Source of the DNA: Flavobacteriales bacterium UBA1937
GTDB lineage: Bacteria > Bacteroidota > Bacteroidia > Flavobacteriales > Weeksellaceae
Reading direction: 5' to 3'
Length of the DNA: 30,165 bases
NCBI GenBank assembly: GCA_002337005.1
Contig: DDFD01000017.1
Location: 2,558 to 32,722, forward strand
The first letter of the stretch is position 1; the number at the start of each line of letters is the position of its first letter. This document shows, in pieces, positions 1 through 8,718 of the stretch. A program made the translations under genes and the position numbers. Below the pieces are notes generated by a model. It had not been told where the DNA came from. It was given only the letters and a program-made list of their open reading frames with translations, and ran no database searches.

Positions 1-1020
1 CTCACGCTCAATTTTGGGCAACCTAGCAAATCTACTACACTTCCTGCTACTGTTACCGTTTGCGAAGGCAGCACCACTACTCTAGATGCTGGCTCTGGTT
101 TTTCTTCTTACCTTTGGAGCAATGGCGATACCACCCAAACTATTACCGTAGGTAAAGGTGATTATTCCGTGGTTTTAACTTCTAATAACACGTGTTCTTA
201 CACCCAAAAAGTGAGTGTTATAGAATCTCCGAAAGCGATAATAGATGTTTCTAAATTTAACACAACCATTTGTGATGATAATTTAGACGGAACCGTAGAA
301 GTAAATCTAAATAATGTTACTTCTGCCATTCTTCTAAATCCTGGAATTTATCGTGTAAAATACTATTCAAATTCTACGGATGCCAATGCTGGAAACACCA
401 ATATTCTTAGCACTAACTGGTCTTATACTACAGACACTACCATTTTTGTAAGAGTGGAATCTGATTATTGTCCTGCTCTAGTTTATCCTTTAGATTTCAA
501 AATTGGTAATAAAGTTGGTGTATTGGCTGCTTCGGTTTCGCAAGTGGTGTGTGATGATAATTTAGATGGAATAAAAACGGTGAATCTCAAAGATTTCGAT
601 GCGTATTTTACGACTGATGCTTCGGTTACCATTACATATTTCAACTCGGAAAGCGATGCTAAAAATAATGTAAATCCTATCAATAATTCTTTATCGGTTA
701 CCAATTCTGGAACTTATTTCTTAAGATTGGAGAAAGCCAATTCTTGTCCGAATTGGGCTCAATTAACGGTAAATATTAAAATACCAAAAGCGTCTTCTTC
801 TCTTCAAGATATTCAGATTTGTAAAAATTCGACTACTCTTTTAAATGCTGGGACGGATTTTGATTATTATTCTTGGTATAACGAAAATAATCCTTCTGTA
901 CCTATTGCTCAAGGTGATGCACTTGTTGCTTCTAACATCAATGTTCCTATTGGTAGGTATTATGTGGATTTATCTTACAATGGCTGTATTTACAGACAAT
1001 GGGTGAATGTTACGGCTGCA
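1..1020 (+). repeat. Long direct repeat, copy 1 (intragenic)
   Basis: Bases 1-1020 align without gaps to 4212-5231 with 15 substitutions by my count (98.5% identity), 8 of them amino-acid changing. The first 209 bases are identical. The repeat may extend upstream beyond the window. It ends abruptly at base 1020, after which the two proteins are only about half identical. Both copies are in the same codon phase. Confidence 0.95.
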
Positions 1021-1503
1021 GAAATTCCAAAAATTGAGAATATAGAAGTTACTGGAACTACCGCTACGATTACCGTTTCGGGAGGTTTGCCTCCTTATCT
1101 TTATTCTTTGGATGGCATTAATTTTCAAAATTCTAATATTTTTAGAAATATTCCTAGAGGTACACATACAGTTTATGTAAAAGACAAAAACAGCTGTGAA
1201 ATCATTCAATCTAAATTTCTAATTATTAATCTCATCAATGCCATTACACCTAATGGTGATGGTAAAAATGATGTTTTAGATTACTCTGATTTAAAAATTA
1301 AAGACAAAGTTTCAATTAAAATTTTTGACAGACAAGGCTCTTTAGTTTATCAATCTGAAGGTCAAAATTATATTTGGGACGGGAAAGCATTCGGAAGAAC
1401 AGCGCCATCAGGAACTTATTGGTACATCATCAATTGGACGGAACCATTAACCCAAACTCCTGCATCCTTCTCTGGATGGATTTTAGTAAAAAATAGGAAT
1501 TAA
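1..1503 (+). CDS. T9SS type B sorting domain protein, C-terminal part (5' end outside window)
   Basis: The frame is open from base 1 and ends at TAA 1501-1503, so the gene begins upstream of the window; the first internal Met codon (169) is not a real start because coding similarity runs through it. What is visible is about 500 residues of repeated extracellular modules, each opening with a Cys-containing motif such as VCDDNLDG, then a SprB-like segment (SGGLPPYLYSLDGINF) and a C-terminal gliding-motility/CHU_C type domain (NAITPNGDGKNDVLDYSDL ... GWILVKNRN). That domain is the type B signal for export through the type IX system and attachment to, or release from, the cell surface. The protein is probably an adhesin or surface protein; the ligand is unknown. 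It lies 44 bp upstream of a paralog whose middle is almost identical, so the two are a tandem duplication. Confidence 0.9.
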   Translation, partial: LTLNFGQPSKSTTLPATVTVCEGSTTTLDAGSGFSSYLWSNGDTTQTITVGKGDYSVVLTSNNTCSYTQKVSVIESPKAIIDVSKFNTTICDDNLDGTVEVNLNNVTSAILLNPGIYRVKYYSNSTDANAGNTNILSTNWSYTTDTTIFVRVESDYCPALVYPLDFKIGNKVGVLAASVSQVVCDDNLDGIKTVNLKDFDAYFTTDASVTITYFNSESDAKNNVNPINNSLSVTNSGTYFLRLEKANSCPNWAQLTVNIKIPKASSSLQDIQICKNSTTLLNAGTDFDYYSWYNENNPSVPIAQGDALVASNINVPIGRYYVDLSYNGCIYRQWVNVTAAEIPKIENIEVTGTTATITVSGGLPPYLYSLDGINFQNSNIFRNIPRGTHTVYVKDKNSCEIIQSKFLIINLINAITPNGDGKNDVLDYSDLKIKDKVSIKIFDRQGSLVYQSEGQNYIWDGKAFGRTAPSGTYWYIINWTEPLTQTPASFSGWILVKNRN

Positions 1504-1522
1504 TTTTTTCTAAATTTTATAG

Positions 1523-1530
1523 TACATTTG
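1523..1530 (+). promoter_or_regulatory. Bacteroidota -7 promoter element for the second T9SS gene
   Basis: TACATTTG fits the Bacteroidota -7 consensus TAnnTTTG and lies 17 bp before the ATG at 1548. This predicts a leader of roughly 10-13 nt. No clear -33 TTTG is seen. It indicates that the second gene has its own promoter in the 44-bp gap. Confidence 0.6.
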
Positions 1531-1547
1531 TAGTAATTAAACATAAA

Positions 1548-4500
1548 ATGAAAAGATTACTATATATTTTATTCTTACTTTTTGTAAATTCATTTCTTTA
1601 TAGTCAGTTCGACACAGAACATTGGATTGCTCCTTTTTCAGATAGAACGCAAGTTCAAAATCCAGAACAATACTTATACCTTTCTACCAATAAAACTACC
1701 CCCTTTGAAGTAGAAATTTATAATAATAACACTCTTTACAAAAAAGTATCTATTAGCAAAGGAAATCCAGGAATAGTTCCTATTGATAGAGATTTAATTA
1801 TATCTAGTGATGAAGCCAACTTGTTTATTCCCAATAAAATGGGCTTACACTTGGTAGCAAATTATAAATTTTTTGCCCATCTTAGATTTTCTGTAATGAG
1901 CCATGCAGAAATTATCACCTCTAAAGGCAAAGCTGGACTTGGAAATGAGTTTTATGCATACACTCCGGTTAATAATTACTATGCTGGTAATGCCAACTCT
2001 ACTGTAGGCATCATTGCTTCGGAAGATAACACTACTATTACTCTAGATCATTTTAATGACAACACTACACTTTCTAATGGTGATACGGTAGATCAAACAA
2101 CTGTAAAAACAATTTCTTTAAATAAAGGACAATCTTATATTTTAGAAACAGCCGCAAATTCAGAAAAAAACTTAATAGGTCTCAATACATTACATATAAA
2201 ATCAAACAAACCCATCTCTGTAACCAACGGAAATTTTAATCTTATAGCCCCCAATAAGGCCAATAATGATATTTATATGGATCAAGCCAGCCCAATTGAA
2301 AGATTGGGTACAGAATATATTTCATTAAAAGGAAACGGAAATCTAAACACACAGATGGAAGTTTTAGCCATTATTGCCACAGAAGACAATACTAGCTATT
2401 ATATTAACGGAAGCACTACTCCTAATATTTTGGCAAAAAAAGGAGATTACACACTCGTTGCTAGTTCTAATTATATTAATCTAAATTCATCTGTTGACGC
2501 ATACAATATGTATATAAAATCTGATAAAAAAATATATGTTTATCAGATGCTTGCTGGTGTAAACGTTGGAACAGGAGCAAATTCTTATGCATCTGGTGGA
2601 ATGAATATTTTACCACAATTGGCTTGCCTTTTACCTAATAAAATAGATGAATTTGCGAATGTAGATGAAATTGGTTCTCAAAGCAATTATAACGTAAGGC
2701 TAAATGTAATCACAGAAAAAGGAGCTACTGTAAAAATCAATGGAACTACCGCTTCTAGCATCAATGGTCCATTCCCCGTACAAGGTACTACAGATTGGGA
2801 AACTTATGTTTTTCCTAATGTATCTGGCAACATTTCCATAGAATCTACAAAAGCGGTTACAGCTGGTATTTCTGGAGGTTCTGGTGCTGTAGGATTTGGA
2901 GGCTATTTTGCAGGATTTAATTCAAATCCTATTATTTCTAAAGGTGGTGATTGTGATAAAAACAACATCACACTAGAAGTAGATGACACGTATGATTCTT
3001 ATCAATGGTACAAAAACGGAGTTCCATATACTGGCACAGATGCACAGACTTATACCATAAAACCAGATGGACCAGGATATTATCATGTAAAAATTATAAA
3101 AAATAACTGTGGCACTCAAGACTCCCCTATCTACAAACTTTTGCCTTGTACAGTAAAAAGCACACAAGAATTTACTATTGGCTCTTGTAATCCAATTATA
3201 AAAATAACGCCTAAGTTTACAAAATCTACCAATGCTGTAGATCCTGCAAGTATTAAAATTTTATATGCTCCATCTAATGGAATTACTTCTGTAGATAGCA
3301 CTACAGGAGAAATAACCTACACTTTTAACGAAAGTACAGCAACTACAGATTCTTTTGTTTACACATTTTCTAGTACAGACCCAGATTTCCCTGATTCTGA
3401 GACAGTAACGGTAAACATTAATATCAATCATTTTAAAACGATTATTGGTGAAGCGTTCGCTTGTATTAAGCCAGATAAAACTGGAGATTTCGACCTTACA
3501 AAAGCCAAAGTTTCTAATGACACCAATATTACCAATGTAGAATATTATGAAAATTATGATGCTGCTACCAAAATATTTTCGAATTTAATTTCAAATTTTA
3601 GCAACTATAATTCTGTTCCTAAAATCATCTATGCTAAAGTCACCAATAGTTTTGGATGTACCGAAGCAGCAGAAATCAAGCTTCAATTTTATCCTATCCC
3701 AAATATTGATACTTTAAAATTTGATTCTACTCTTTGTGACACTGATTTTGATGGATTGTATGAACCTGATTTTGACGAAATCTCTAAAACAATTGTAAGC
3801 AACTCTACAGATTTTGATATTTATTATTTTGACAATGCTGGTTTTAATTTCCCTGCACTTCCTAAAAACTGGACTTACACCGCTCCTACTAGGGTTTATG
3901 TATTGGTAGCCTCTAGAAACGGATGTACCAATGCTACAGGTTTTATTGATTTTAAAATAGGCAATAAAACTACGGTAAGTAACTTCACATCGCAGATTTG
4001 TGACGGAGACTTTACCAATTCCGAAACCGTAAACCTTGCCAATTATTTACCACAATTAACCTCAGAAACTGGATATACTTACCAATTCTATTCCTCTCAA
4101 AACAATGCCAATTTAGAACAAAATCCTATCTCTGATTCTCAAAATATTTCTGCAAATGCTACTTTTTTTGTCAGAATTAAAAAAACTAGCGTTTGTGATA
4201 ATATCGCTTCGCTCACGCTCAATTTTGGGCAACCTAGCAAATCTACTACACTTCCTGCTACTGTTACCGTTTGCGAAGGCAGCACCACTACTCTAGATGC
4301 TGGCTCTGGTTTTTCTTCTTACCTTTGGAGCAATGGCGATACCACCCAAACTATTACCGTAGGTAAAGGTGATTATTCCGTGGTTTTAACTTCTAATAAC
4401 ACGTGTTCTTACACCCAAAAGGTGAGTGTTATAGAATCTCCGAAAGCGATAATAGATGTTTCTAAATTTAACACAACCGTTTGTGATGATAATTTAGACG

Positions 4501-5720
4501 GAACCGTAGAAGTAAATCTAAATAATGTTACTTCTGCCATTCTTCTAAATCCTGGAATTTATCGTGTAAAATACTATTCAAATTCTACGGATGCCAATGC
4601 TGGAAACACCAATATTCTTGGCACTAACTGGTCTTATACTACAGACACTACCATTTTTGTAAGAGTGGAATCTGATTATTGTCCTGCTCTAGTTTATCCT
4701 TTAGATTTCAAAATTGGCAATAAAGTTGGTGTATTGGCTGCTTCGGTTTCGCAAGTGGTGTGTGATGATAATTTAGATGGAATAAAAACGGTGAATCTCA
4801 AAGATTTCGATGCGTATTTTACGACTGATGCTTCGGTTACCATTACATATTTCAACTCGGAAAGCGATGCTAAAAACAATGTAAATCCTATCAATAATTC
4901 TTTATCGGTTACCAATTCTAGAACTTATTTCTTAAGATTGGAGAAAGCCAATTCTTGTCCGAATTGGGCTCAATTAAAGGTAAATGTTAAAATACCAAAA
5001 GCTTCTTCTTCTCTTCAAGATATTCAGATTTGTAAAAATGCGACTACTCTTCTTAATGCTGGGACGGATTTTGATTATTATTCTTGGTATAACGAAAATA
5101 ATCCTTCTGTACCTATTACTCAAGGTGATGCACTTGTTGCTTCTAGCATCAATGTTCCTATTGGTAGATATTATGTGGATTTATCTTACAATGGCTGTAT
5201 TTACAGACAATGGGTGAATGTTACGGCTGCACAAGATCCAAATATAGACAGTATTATCGTAGATGGAAACACCATTACCATTAATGTAACTGGCGGAACC
5301 CCTCCTTACACCTATTCTATAGATGGAATTAATTTTCAATCATCTAATGTATTTACAAGTCTTAAAAGAGGTTTACAATCCGCTTATGTAAAAGGAGTAG
5401 AACTTTGCGCTCCTATAGAAAAACAATTTTTAGTTCTTAATCTTATTAATGCCATTACACCAAATGGTGATGGCAAGAATGATGTTTTAGATTACTCTGA
5501 CCTCAGAATTAAAAAAGATGTGAAAATACTTGTTTTTGACCGCCACGGAAATCATATTTTTTCTAGTCAGAATAAAAATTCTTTTATTTGGAACGGAATG
5601 TCATCTGCCGACAGACCTATACCAACAGACACCTATTGGTATGTTCTAGAGTGGATAGAACCCGACACCGATGTTAAAATGACCTTTAAAGGATGGATTC
5701 TCGTTAAGAATAGAAATTAA
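1548..5720 (+). CDS. Large secreted T9SS type B protein with IgGFc-binding-like N-terminal domain
   Basis: This 1390-residue protein has a signal peptide (MKRLLYILFLLFVNSFLYSQ), then a region starting FDTEHWIAPFSDRTQ that resembles the IgGFc-binding N-terminal domain found in Bacteroidota surface proteins (about 25-470). A cadherin-like stretch follows (about 540-630). A repeated A-B-C set comes next: A at ~725, B at ~815, C at ~903, then A' ~976, B' ~1065 and C' ~1155. A and B modules start with a C-D-x-D/N-x-D-G motif, and C modules look PKD-like (LDAGSGFSSYLWSNGD). A SprB-like repeat (~1231-1300) and a type B sorting domain (~1303-1390) end the protein. Export by the type IX system is established for this C-terminal domain; a role in adhesion or gliding is inferred. 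The start is the only sensible one, since it opens the signal peptide. Modules A' to C' lie in the long direct repeat shared with the upstream gene. Confidence 0.92.
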   Translation: MKRLLYILFLLFVNSFLYSQFDTEHWIAPFSDRTQVQNPEQYLYLSTNKTTPFEVEIYNNNTLYKKVSISKGNPGIVPIDRDLIISSDEANLFIPNKMGLHLVANYKFFAHLRFSVMSHAEIITSKGKAGLGNEFYAYTPVNNYYAGNANSTVGIIASEDNTTITLDHFNDNTTLSNGDTVDQTTVKTISLNKGQSYILETAANSEKNLIGLNTLHIKSNKPISVTNGNFNLIAPNKANNDIYMDQASPIERLGTEYISLKGNGNLNTQMEVLAIIATEDNTSYYINGSTTPNILAKKGDYTLVASSNYINLNSSVDAYNMYIKSDKKIYVYQMLAGVNVGTGANSYASGGMNILPQLACLLPNKIDEFANVDEIGSQSNYNVRLNVITEKGATVKINGTTASSINGPFPVQGTTDWETYVFPNVSGNISIESTKAVTAGISGGSGAVGFGGYFAGFNSNPIISKGGDCDKNNITLEVDDTYDSYQWYKNGVPYTGTDAQTYTIKPDGPGYYHVKIIKNNCGTQDSPIYKLLPCTVKSTQEFTIGSCNPIIKITPKFTKSTNAVDPASIKILYAPSNGITSVDSTTGEITYTFNESTATTDSFVYTFSSTDPDFPDSETVTVNININHFKTIIGEAFACIKPDKTGDFDLTKAKVSNDTNITNVEYYENYDAATKIFSNLISNFSNYNSVPKIIYAKVTNSFGCTEAAEIKLQFYPIPNIDTLKFDSTLCDTDFDGLYEPDFDEISKTIVSNSTDFDIYYFDNAGFNFPALPKNWTYTAPTRVYVLVASRNGCTNATGFIDFKIGNKTTVSNFTSQICDGDFTNSETVNLANYLPQLTSETGYTYQFYSSQNNANLEQNPISDSQNISANATFFVRIKKTSVCDNIASLTLNFGQPSKSTTLPATVTVCEGSTTTLDAGSGFSSYLWSNGDTTQTITVGKGDYSVVLTSNNTCSYTQKVSVIESPKAIIDVSKFNTTVCDDNLDGTVEVNLNNVTSAILLNPGIYRVKYYSNSTDANAGNTNILGTNWSYTTDTTIFVRVESDYCPALVYPLDFKIGNKVGVLAASVSQVVCDDNLDGIKTVNLKDFDAYFTTDASVTITYFNSESDAKNNVNPINNSLSVTNSRTYFLRLEKANSCPNWAQLKVNVKIPKASSSLQDIQICKNATTLLNAGTDFDYYSWYNENNPSVPITQGDALVASSINVPIGRYYVDLSYNGCIYRQWVNVTAAQDPNIDSIIVDGNTITINVTGGTPPYTYSIDGINFQSSNVFTSLKRGLQSAYVKGVELCAPIEKQFLVLNLINAITPNGDGKNDVLDYSDLRIKKDVKILVFDRHGNHIFSSQNKNSFIWNGMSSADRPIPTDTYWYVLEWIEPDTDVKMTFKGWILVKNRN
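4212..5231 (+). repeat. Long direct repeat, copy 2 (intragenic)
   Basis: This copy matches bases 1-1020 at 98.5%. The offset is 4211 bp, and codon phase is preserved relative to each gene's own frame. A crossover between the copies would delete one 4211-bp unit and leave a single intact chimeric gene. The downstream boundary is sharp at 5231/5232, inside a codon context reading VNVTAA in both proteins. Confidence 0.95.
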
Positions 5721-5728
5721 AACAACTC

Positions 5729-5765
5729 AAAAAGCTTTCATTATATAGATGAAAGCTTTTTTATT
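5729..5765 (+). terminator. Rho-independent terminator after the T9SS gene
   Basis: A perfect 13-bp stem (5729-5741 pairing with 5749-5761) encloses a 7-nt loop and runs into a T-rich tail. It starts 9 bp after the TAA of the 1390-residue protein. Confidence 0.85.
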
Positions 5766-5779
5766 AACAAAAAATTAAT

Positions 5780-5810
5780 TTTCATAGTAACAAAAAATCT
5801 ATTAATTTTG
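5780..5810 (+). promoter_or_regulatory. guaB promoter
   Basis: The -7 element TAATTTTG (5803-5810) is preceded, after 19 bp, by TTTC (5780-5783), close to the -33 TTTG consensus. The ATG lies 15 bp after the -7 element, giving a predicted leader of about 10 nt. Confidence 0.65.
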
Positions 5811-5824
5811 CAAAGAAAGTAAAG

Positions 5825-7285
5825 ATGTCTATTCACAACAAAATTGTAGAGACTGCCATCACTTTTGATGACGTTCTTCTTATCCCTTCTTATTCAGAAG
5901 TTTTACCTAATCAGGTTTCTCTTAAATCTAGAATTTCAAATAAAATTACGCTTAATGTACCTATTGTTTCTGCTGCTATGGATACAGTAACCGAAGCAGA
6001 ATTAGCGATTGCCTTGGCTAGAGTTGGTGGTTTAGGTTTCATTCATAAAAATATGCCCATCTCTGAACAAGCATCACAAGTAAACCGTGTGAAACGTTCA
6101 GAAAACGGAATGATCTCAGATCCCGTTACCCTTACCAAAGACCATACTTTGGCAGAAGCTAAAGAATTAATGGCTAGATTTAAAATCTCTGGCCTCCCTG
6201 TAGTAGATTCTGAAAATAAATTAATTGGCATCATCACCAATCGTGATGTAAAATATCAAGAAAATCTTAACGCCAAAGTAGAAGAATTGATGACCAAAGA
6301 AAATCTCATCACTTCTGATAAATCTACCACGCTAGAACAAGCCAAAGAAATTCTTCTCAAAAATAGAATAGAAAAATTGCCCATTGTAGATGCAGAAAAT
6401 CATTTGGTTGGCTTAATTACAATTAAAGATATAGACAATCAATTAGAATATCCTTATGCTAACAAAGATCAAAACGGAAGATTAATTGTAGGTGCAGGTG
6501 TTGGCGTTGGTGATGACACAATAGAACGTGTAACCGCTTTAGTAGAAGCCGGTGTAGATATCATCGCTGTAGATTCTGCTCACGGTCATTCAAAAGGAGT
6601 TTTAGATAAAATTTCAGAAATTAGGAATGCATTTCCAGAATTAGATATGGTAGGTGGAAATATTGTAACGGCAGATGCAGCTGAAGCATTGATAAAAGCA
6701 GGCGCTAATGTTCTAAAAGTAGGAGTTGGCCCTGGTTCTATCTGTACCACCAGAGTAGTAGCCGGAGTTGGTGTTCCTCAGTTATCTGCCATCTATAACG
6801 TTTACGAAAAAGCTAAAGAATACAACGTAGCAGTGATTGCAGATGGAGGTATCAAGCTATCTGGAGACATTGTAAAAGCTATCGCTTCTGGTGCTGGTGC
6901 TGTAATGCTAGGTTCTCTTCTAGCAGGAACAGAAGAAGCTCCAGGTGATGAAATTATCTTCCAAGGTAGAAAATTCAAATCATATCAAGGAATGGGAAGC
7001 TTAGCCGCAATGAAACGTGGCGGAAAAGAGCGTTATTTTCAATCTGAGGCTAAAAAATTTGTACCCGAAGGAATTGAAGGCAGAGTTCCTCACAAAGGGA
7101 AATTAGAAGACGTAATTTTCCAATTAACTGGAGGTATAAGAGCTGGTATGGGATATTGCGGAACTAAAGATATAGAAACCCTACAAAAAGAAGGAAAAAT
7201 GGTGATGATTACAGGTTCTGGTCTTAAAGAATCTCATCCTCACGATGTAATTATTACTCAAGAAGCTCCTAATTATTCTTTATAG
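5825..7285 (+). CDS. guaB: Inosine-5'-monophosphate dehydrogenase
   Basis: GuaB oxidises IMP to XMP with NAD+, the committed step of guanine nucleotide synthesis in the cytosol. The 486-residue length is normal for the family. The N-terminal barrel half begins TFDDVLLIPSYSEVLP. Two CBS domains follow (about 95-205, e.g. GLPVVDSENKLIGIITNRD and KLPIVDAENHLVGLIT). The catalytic loop GVGPGSICTTR carries the nucleophilic Cys at residue 307. The IMP-binding and flap segments include DGGIKLSGDIVKA, LAGTEEAPGD and GMGSLAAM. The CBS pair implies allosteric control by adenine/guanine nucleotides, as known for the family. The gene is monocistronic, with its own promoter and a terminator on each side. 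Confidence 0.98.
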   Translation: MSIHNKIVETAITFDDVLLIPSYSEVLPNQVSLKSRISNKITLNVPIVSAAMDTVTEAELAIALARVGGLGFIHKNMPISEQASQVNRVKRSENGMISDPVTLTKDHTLAEAKELMARFKISGLPVVDSENKLIGIITNRDVKYQENLNAKVEELMTKENLITSDKSTTLEQAKEILLKNRIEKLPIVDAENHLVGLITIKDIDNQLEYPYANKDQNGRLIVGAGVGVGDDTIERVTALVEAGVDIIAVDSAHGHSKGVLDKISEIRNAFPELDMVGGNIVTADAAEALIKAGANVLKVGVGPGSICTTRVVAGVGVPQLSAIYNVYEKAKEYNVAVIADGGIKLSGDIVKAIASGAGAVMLGSLLAGTEEAPGDEIIFQGRKFKSYQGMGSLAAMKRGGKERYFQSEAKKFVPEGIEGRVPHKGKLEDVIFQLTGGIRAGMGYCGTKDIETLQKEGKMVMITGSGLKESHPHDVIITQEAPNYSL

Positions 7286-7309
7286 AAATACATTTTTTTA
7301 TGAATATTG

Positions 7310-7339
7310 AACCTCAAAGTTTTTGCTTTGAGGTTTTTA
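7310..7339 (+). terminator. Rho-independent terminator after guaB
   Basis: A perfect 10-bp stem (7310-7319 with 7326-7335) has a 6-nt loop and leads directly into a short T-run. It separates guaB from the convergent transporter gene. It lacks a T-tract on the other strand, so it looks one-directional. Confidence 0.8.
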
Positions 7340-7376
7340 TTTATAATAAACTTTTGAAAATTATATTTTTATTTCA

Positions 7377-8600
7377 TTACATCACTTTCTTATCATTCTT
7401 CACAAAAAAAGTAAGCAAAATTCCTATTAAAATTAACACCAAAGCCACCATAAAAGAATTGGTTCCAGCTTCAGCTCCGAAATGGTCTTTCATATAAGCA
7501 GTAATTTGTGGCCCTAAAATTCCTCCAACTCCCCAAGCTGTTAACGCTACACCGTACATTGTTGCCATTAATTTTGCGCCGTAAGATTCTTTAACCAAAG
7601 AAGGAATCACCCCGAAAGCACCACCATAATTTAATAAAACAATACAAACCCCTACTGAAAATATCATCGGATTTTTAGTGAAAATTAATCCTGTAAAAAC
7701 CAAAGCTTCTACTATTAATAGAATTCTAAATGTATTAATTCTTCCCAATTTATCTGATGCACTTCCCCATACAAATCTTCCTAACCCATTAAATAATGCA
7801 CTCAGTGCAATGAGAGTAGCTCCTTTATGTTCCAAAGTAAGCTGATCTGTGAGACCTTCTGCTTTTAATAAATCTTGTAAAAGAGGCGACTGAAATGAAA
7901 TAAAAATCATTCCTGCAATTACTGCAAACGTGAACATTACCCAAATAAATATGAAATTTTTAGAAAATATTTCGGGTAAAGCATTTACTTTTTCATTTGT
8001 TACTTCGGAAGTTTTTTCTTGCACTGGCATCGACAAAAAATTCGCGAACAATGGTAAGAAAATCAACATAATTATTCCTATAGCTAAGAATGTTTTGGGT
8101 AAACTATTTTCAAAATAATTTAAGAAAACAGGTGCTAATAATTTTGCCATTAATAATGCTCCTAAACCAAAGCCCATTACCACCATCCCAGTTACTAAAC
8201 CTTGTTTATCTGGAAACCATTTAGACGCTACTGCAACTGGTGTTACGTATGCTAAACCTAATCCTATTCCGCCTACAATTCCGTATCCGAAATACAATAA
8301 AGGCAAACTCTCATTTTTTAAGGCAAAATAAGAAATAATGTAGCCTAAAGAATACAAAACAGAACCAATAAGCGCTAATTTTCTAGAACCATATTTCGGT
8401 AAATTGATCCCGCCCCAACTTGCCGTAATCCCGAGCATAAAAATGGCTATACTAAAAGTCCAAGCTGTTTCAGAATTAGACCAACCGAAAGTTTCGGTTA
8501 CTTTTCCTTGAAAAAAACTCCACGCATAAACCGTTCCTAGAAACAAATGTACTAAGGTTGCCATTACTGCGATAAACCATCTTTTTCCTGAATTTTGCAT
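7377..8600 (-). CDS. MFS transporter, OFA (oxalate/formate antiporter-like) family
   Basis: This is an inner-membrane major facilitator protein with about 12 hydrophobic segments. The N-terminus (WFIAVMATLVHLFLGTVYAW) and the YGIVGGIGLGLAYVTPVAV and WFPDKQGLVTGMVVMGFGLG segments are typical of the OFA subfamily, which moves small carboxylates such as oxalate, formate or lactate. The substrate here cannot be read from sequence. I place the start at the ATG at 8600 (407 residues). An in-frame TTG at 8630 would add 10 residues, but it overlaps a TAGCTTTG promoter element (8628-8635), so it would lie upstream of the transcript. No partner gene is adjacent: guaB converges on it, and the upstream DUF4407 gene ends in its own terminator. 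Confidence 0.88.
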   Translation of the reverse strand: MQNSGKRWFIAVMATLVHLFLGTVYAWSFFQGKVTETFGWSNSETAWTFSIAIFMLGITASWGGINLPKYGSRKLALIGSVLYSLGYIISYFALKNESLPLLYFGYGIVGGIGLGLAYVTPVAVASKWFPDKQGLVTGMVVMGFGLGALLMAKLLAPVFLNYFENSLPKTFLAIGIIMLIFLPLFANFLSMPVQEKTSEVTNEKVNALPEIFSKNFIFIWVMFTFAVIAGMIFISFQSPLLQDLLKAEGLTDQLTLEHKGATLIALSALFNGLGRFVWGSASDKLGRINTFRILLIVEALVFTGLIFTKNPMIFSVGVCIVLLNYGGAFGVIPSLVKESYGAKLMATMYGVALTAWGVGGILGPQITAYMKDHFGAEAGTNSFMVALVLILIGILLTFFVKNDKKVM

Positions 8601-8627
8601 TGCTGTTTTGTTTAAAATTAGACGCTG

Positions 8628-8635
8628 CAAAGCTA
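8628..8635 (-). promoter_or_regulatory. -7 promoter element for the MFS transporter
   Basis: Read on the minus strand, TAGCTTTG matches TAnnTTTG exactly, 27 bp before the ATG at 8600. It decides the start, because the upstream TTG at 8630 falls within this box. Confidence 0.6.
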
Positions 8636-8691
8636 CGATGATTTACATTTTCTGTGAATTTTTACAGGGTGAGTTATGGCAGGTTTTTAAT

Positions 8692-8718
8692 AAAAAAAAC
8701 GAACCTAAAGTTCGTTTT
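8692..8718 (-). terminator. Terminator of the DUF4407 gene, overlapping its stop codon
   Basis: A 9-bp stem (8696-8704 with 8710-8718) has a 5-nt loop containing the TAG stop (8705-8707). On the minus strand it is followed by an eight-T run. The end of the coding sequence doubles as the terminator. Confidence 0.8.

Noticed and set aside
1..1547. First T9SS fragment as a broken remnant of the second gene
   Set aside because: It has its own complete C-terminal sorting domain, an open frame to the window edge, and a distinct tail. It looks like an intact paralog.
4984..5217. 77-codon plus-strand ORF inside the second T9SS gene
   Set aside because: It is a frame-shifted shadow of the well-supported 1390-residue frame, Leu-rich by chance, with no promoter or ribosome site.
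1..5231. Assembly duplication as an explanation for the long direct repeat
   Set aside because: The copies differ at 15 sites spread over the repeat and end in different flanks, which a mis-assembly of one copy would not give.
7300..7497. 65-codon ORF after guaB
   Set aside because: It runs through the guaB terminator hairpin and into the antisense of the transporter gene, so it cannot be a normal gene.
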